From NCBI RefSeq assembly GCF_000377645.1, contig NZ_KB898483.1, positions 28,344 to 92,343 of the forward strand: DNA of 64,000 bases, given 5' to 3'. The stretch comes from Thiomonas sp. FB-6. Its GTDB lineage: Bacteria > Pseudomonadota > Gammaproteobacteria > Burkholderiales > Burkholderiaceae_C. Shown here one piece after another: positions 62,279 to 64,000 of the stretch. Position 1 is the stretch's first letter. Every line of letters begins with the position of its first letter. The translations under genes were made by a program, and so were the position numbers. Below the pieces are notes generated by a model that was not told where the DNA came from, did not search any database, and worked only from the letters and a program-made list of their open reading frames with translations.

Positions 62279-63331
62279 ATGCAGACCCACGCCTACGGAG
62301 CCCACGCCGGCGACAAGCCGCTGGAATCCATGCGCATCAGCCGCCGCGCGCCCGGCGCGCACGACGTGCAGATCGACATCGCCTATTGCGGCATCTGCCA
62401 CTCGGACCTGCACCAGGTGCGTTCCGAATGGGCAGGCACGCAGTACCCCTGCGTGCCGGGCCACGAGATCGTGGGCCGCGTGTCGGCGGTCGGCGCCCAC
62501 GTGAAGGGCTTTCGCCCCGGCGACCTGGTCGGTGTGGGCTGCATGGTCGACAGCTGCAAGGAGTGCGAGGACTGCCACGCCGGGCTGGAGAACTACTGCG
62601 ACGGCATGGTCGGCACCTACAACGGCCCGAGCGCGGACGAGCCGGGCTGGACGCTGGGCGGGTATTCGCAACACATCGTGGTGCACGAACGCTACGTGCT
62701 GCGGGTGCGCCACCCCGAGGCGCAGCTCGCGGCCGTGGCGCCGCTGCTGTGCGCGGGCATCACCACCTACTCGCCGCTGCGCCACTGGAAGGCGGGGCCG
62801 GGCCGCAAGGTGGGCGTGGTCGGCATCGGCGGCCTCGGCCACATGGGCATCAAGATCGCGCACGCCATGGGCGCCCACGTGGTGGCCTTCACCACCTCGG
62901 AGTCCAAGCGTGCCGCAGCGAAGGAACTGGGCGCTCACGAGGTGGTGGTGTCGCGCCACCCCGAAGAGATGGCCGCGCACCTCAAGAGCTTCGACATGGT
63001 CCTCGACACGGTCGCGGCTCCGCACGACCTCGACGCGCTGCTCGTGCTGCTCAAGCGAGACGGCACGCTGGTGCTGGTCGGCGCGCCGGCCGCGCCGCAC
63101 CCGTCGCCGCAGGTGTTCGACCTGATCATGAAGCGCCGCGCGCTGGCCGGCTCGATGATCGGCGGCATCCCCGAGACCCAGGAGATGCTGGATTTCTGCG
63201 CCGAGCACGGCATCGTCGCCGACATCGAGCTGATCCGCGCCGACCAGATCAACGCCAGCTACGAGCGCATGCTGCGCGGCGACGTGAAGTACCGCTTCGT
63301 GATCGACAGCGCCACGCTGGCGGCGACCTGA
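62279..63331 (+). CDS. Zinc-dependent NADP alcohol dehydrogenase (YahK-like)
   Basis: A 350-residue medium-chain dehydrogenase. Catalytic zinc: CGICHSDLH and GHEIVGRV; structural zinc: CMVDSCKECEDCHAGLENYC; cofactor loop VGIGGLGHMGIKIA. It resembles aldehyde reductases YahK/AdhA that use NADPH. AAAGGA precedes ATG 62279. Confidence 0.93.
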   Translation: MQTHAYGAHAGDKPLESMRISRRAPGAHDVQIDIAYCGICHSDLHQVRSEWAGTQYPCVPGHEIVGRVSAVGAHVKGFRPGDLVGVGCMVDSCKECEDCHAGLENYCDGMVGTYNGPSADEPGWTLGGYSQHIVVHERYVLRVRHPEAQLAAVAPLLCAGITTYSPLRHWKAGPGRKVGVVGIGGLGHMGIKIAHAMGAHVVAFTTSESKRAAAKELGAHEVVVSRHPEEMAAHLKSFDMVLDTVAAPHDLDALLVLLKRDGTLVLVGAPAAPHPSPQVFDLIMKRRALAGSMIGGIPETQEMLDFCAEHGIVADIELIRADQINASYERMLRGDVKYRFVIDSATLAAT

Positions 63332-63357
63332 GCGGCAGCGGGGCCGGCCAGGGCGCC

Positions 63358-63716
63358 CTACGCCAAGGCCACCGAAGCCGCGGTGGCGCCCGGCACCGCG
63401 ACGCGGAACTTCACCCCCTCCAGCAGCCGGTCCCACAGTTCCACCGCCTGCTCCTCGCTGATCGCGCTGGTGCGCGCATCGCCTACGCGGTTGTTCTCCA
63501 CCCGCGTCATCAGGCTGATGTCCAGGTGCGCCGGGAGGGCCACGTTGCCGCTCTGGCCCACCAGTTGCCATTCGAAGCGCAGGGCCTGATCCTGCGTGGA
63601 CCGGCTCAGCACCTCCTCGCCCTCCCACAAGCCGTGCAGCGTGCGCTTGCCGCGGCCGCACGCAAGGCTCTTGCGTGTCAGAGCGCCGAGCGCGCGGAAA
63701 GTTCCGCTGGGCCTAG
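63358..63716 (-). pseudogene. C-terminal part of an unidentified gene cut by an IS element
   Basis: Minus-strand frame with LHGLWEGEEVLSRSTQDQAL, LPAHLDISLMTRVENN and ending VPGATAASVALA. It is open up to the inferred IS end at 63717, and its 5' part is missing from the window. I recognise no family. Confidence 0.5.
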
Positions 63717-64000
63717 GGCAACGCTGAAGAAGCACCTGTTTTTGCAGAAGCCGGGCCCTACGATTTCAGGATGCGGGAACTCGATTCGATGAGGGTGATT
63801 TGGCGCCCATCGGGCCTCATTCGCGAGCCTTTCGACCCGCCTTGCGCCCTTATGGACGCACCTGTGCCATGAGCCGATTTCGGCACATGAAGATGTTGCT
63901 CAAGGCCAGCGCGGCGAACGCGCGCGTCGCGTTCTTATCCAGTCCGCGATAGCGCACCTTGCTGAAGCCCCACAGCCGCTTGATGACGCCGAAGACATGT
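63713..64000 (-). mobile_element. IS5-family insertion sequence, one end
   Basis: CTAG at 63713-63716 fits the four-base target duplicated by IS5 elements, and GGCAACGCTGAAGAAGCACC from 63717 is the likely terminal inverted repeat. The transposase end lies inside. The other end is beyond the window, so the repeat pairing cannot be confirmed. Confidence 0.65.
63850..64000 (-). CDS. IS5-family transposase, C-terminal part
   Basis: The last 49 residues of a DDE transposase run off the right edge: HVFGVIKRLWGFSKVRYRGL, then DKNATRAFAALALSNIFM. The IKRxxGFxKVRYRGLxKN pattern is typical of IS5-family enzymes and contains the C-terminal basic region after the catalytic Glu. No frameshift is seen in this portion. 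Confidence 0.85.
   Translation of the reverse strand, partial: HVFGVIKRLWGFSKVRYRGLDKNATRAFAALALSNIFMCRNRLMAQVRP

Overview
This 64 kb window is a very GC-rich, densely packed chromosomal segment from a Proteobacterium, most likely a betaproteobacterium of the order Burkholderiales. The evidence is gene order and protein type: argS-SPOR-dsbA, lptA-lptB-rpoN, hpf-ptsN-hprK, fur facing bamE-dapB, a full atpIBEFHAGDC operon, an NtrY-like kinase with a short NtrX-like regulator, and GC-rich intergenic repeats of a type I associate with Comamonadaceae-like genomes. Three exported DsrE-like proteins hint at a sulfur-active lifestyle, but that is inference; genus cannot be fixed from the sequence alone.

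Layout. 1-6 kb is accessory: a YXWGXW lipoprotein, an exported DsrE-like protein, an AraC remnant, a sugar O-acetyltransferase, a divergent LysR/MFS pair and a GNAT/DUF1778 toxin-antitoxin pair. 6-14 kb carries divergent ssb/uvrA, a dienelactone hydrolase, an EAL protein, an M61 peptidase and an enoyl-CoA hydratase, then tRNA-Met with a clear promoter and terminator. 14.5-24.6 kb holds VapBC, rfbA-rfbC, miaB facing a D,D-carboxypeptidase, a hydrolase/ferredoxin/HemJ cluster divergent from hemB, a secreted DUF11-like protein and a CopD-like membrane protein. 25-32.4 kb is the ATP synthase operon, closed by a strong terminator and followed at once by an Xre/RES toxin-antitoxin pair. 33.7-47.5 kb is envelope and regulation: rlpA, argS, SPOR protein, dsbA, lptA, lptB, rpoN, heptose adenylyltransferase, ClC channel, hpf, ptsN, hprK, fur, bamE, dapB. 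48.3-59 kb holds an ExbB/TolQ-like protein, arginase, amtB with a sigma-54 promoter, proA, two more DsrE-like proteins, rsmB, a DUF4390 protein and the NtrY/NtrX-like pair. After tRNA-Phe comes a small island (AbiE plus two unrecognised genes), then a MazG-like protein, a zinc alcohol dehydrogenase and, at the right edge, the end of an IS5-family element inserted in a gene.

How the parts connect. Nitrogen control is concentrated here: RpoN, PtsN/HprK, an NtrY/NtrX-like pair, arginase and an ammonium channel whose upstream DNA carries a near-perfect -24/-12 element. Haem synthesis (hemB, hemJ) flanks what I consider the best novelty candidate: an ECF/RpoE-type promoter (GGAACTT-15-GTCTA) followed about 100 nt later by a perfect GC hairpin and seven Ts, with no credible protein between. 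The predicted RNA presents a CU-rich anti-Shine-Dalgarno-like sequence in a hairpin loop, so it looks like an envelope-stress small RNA.
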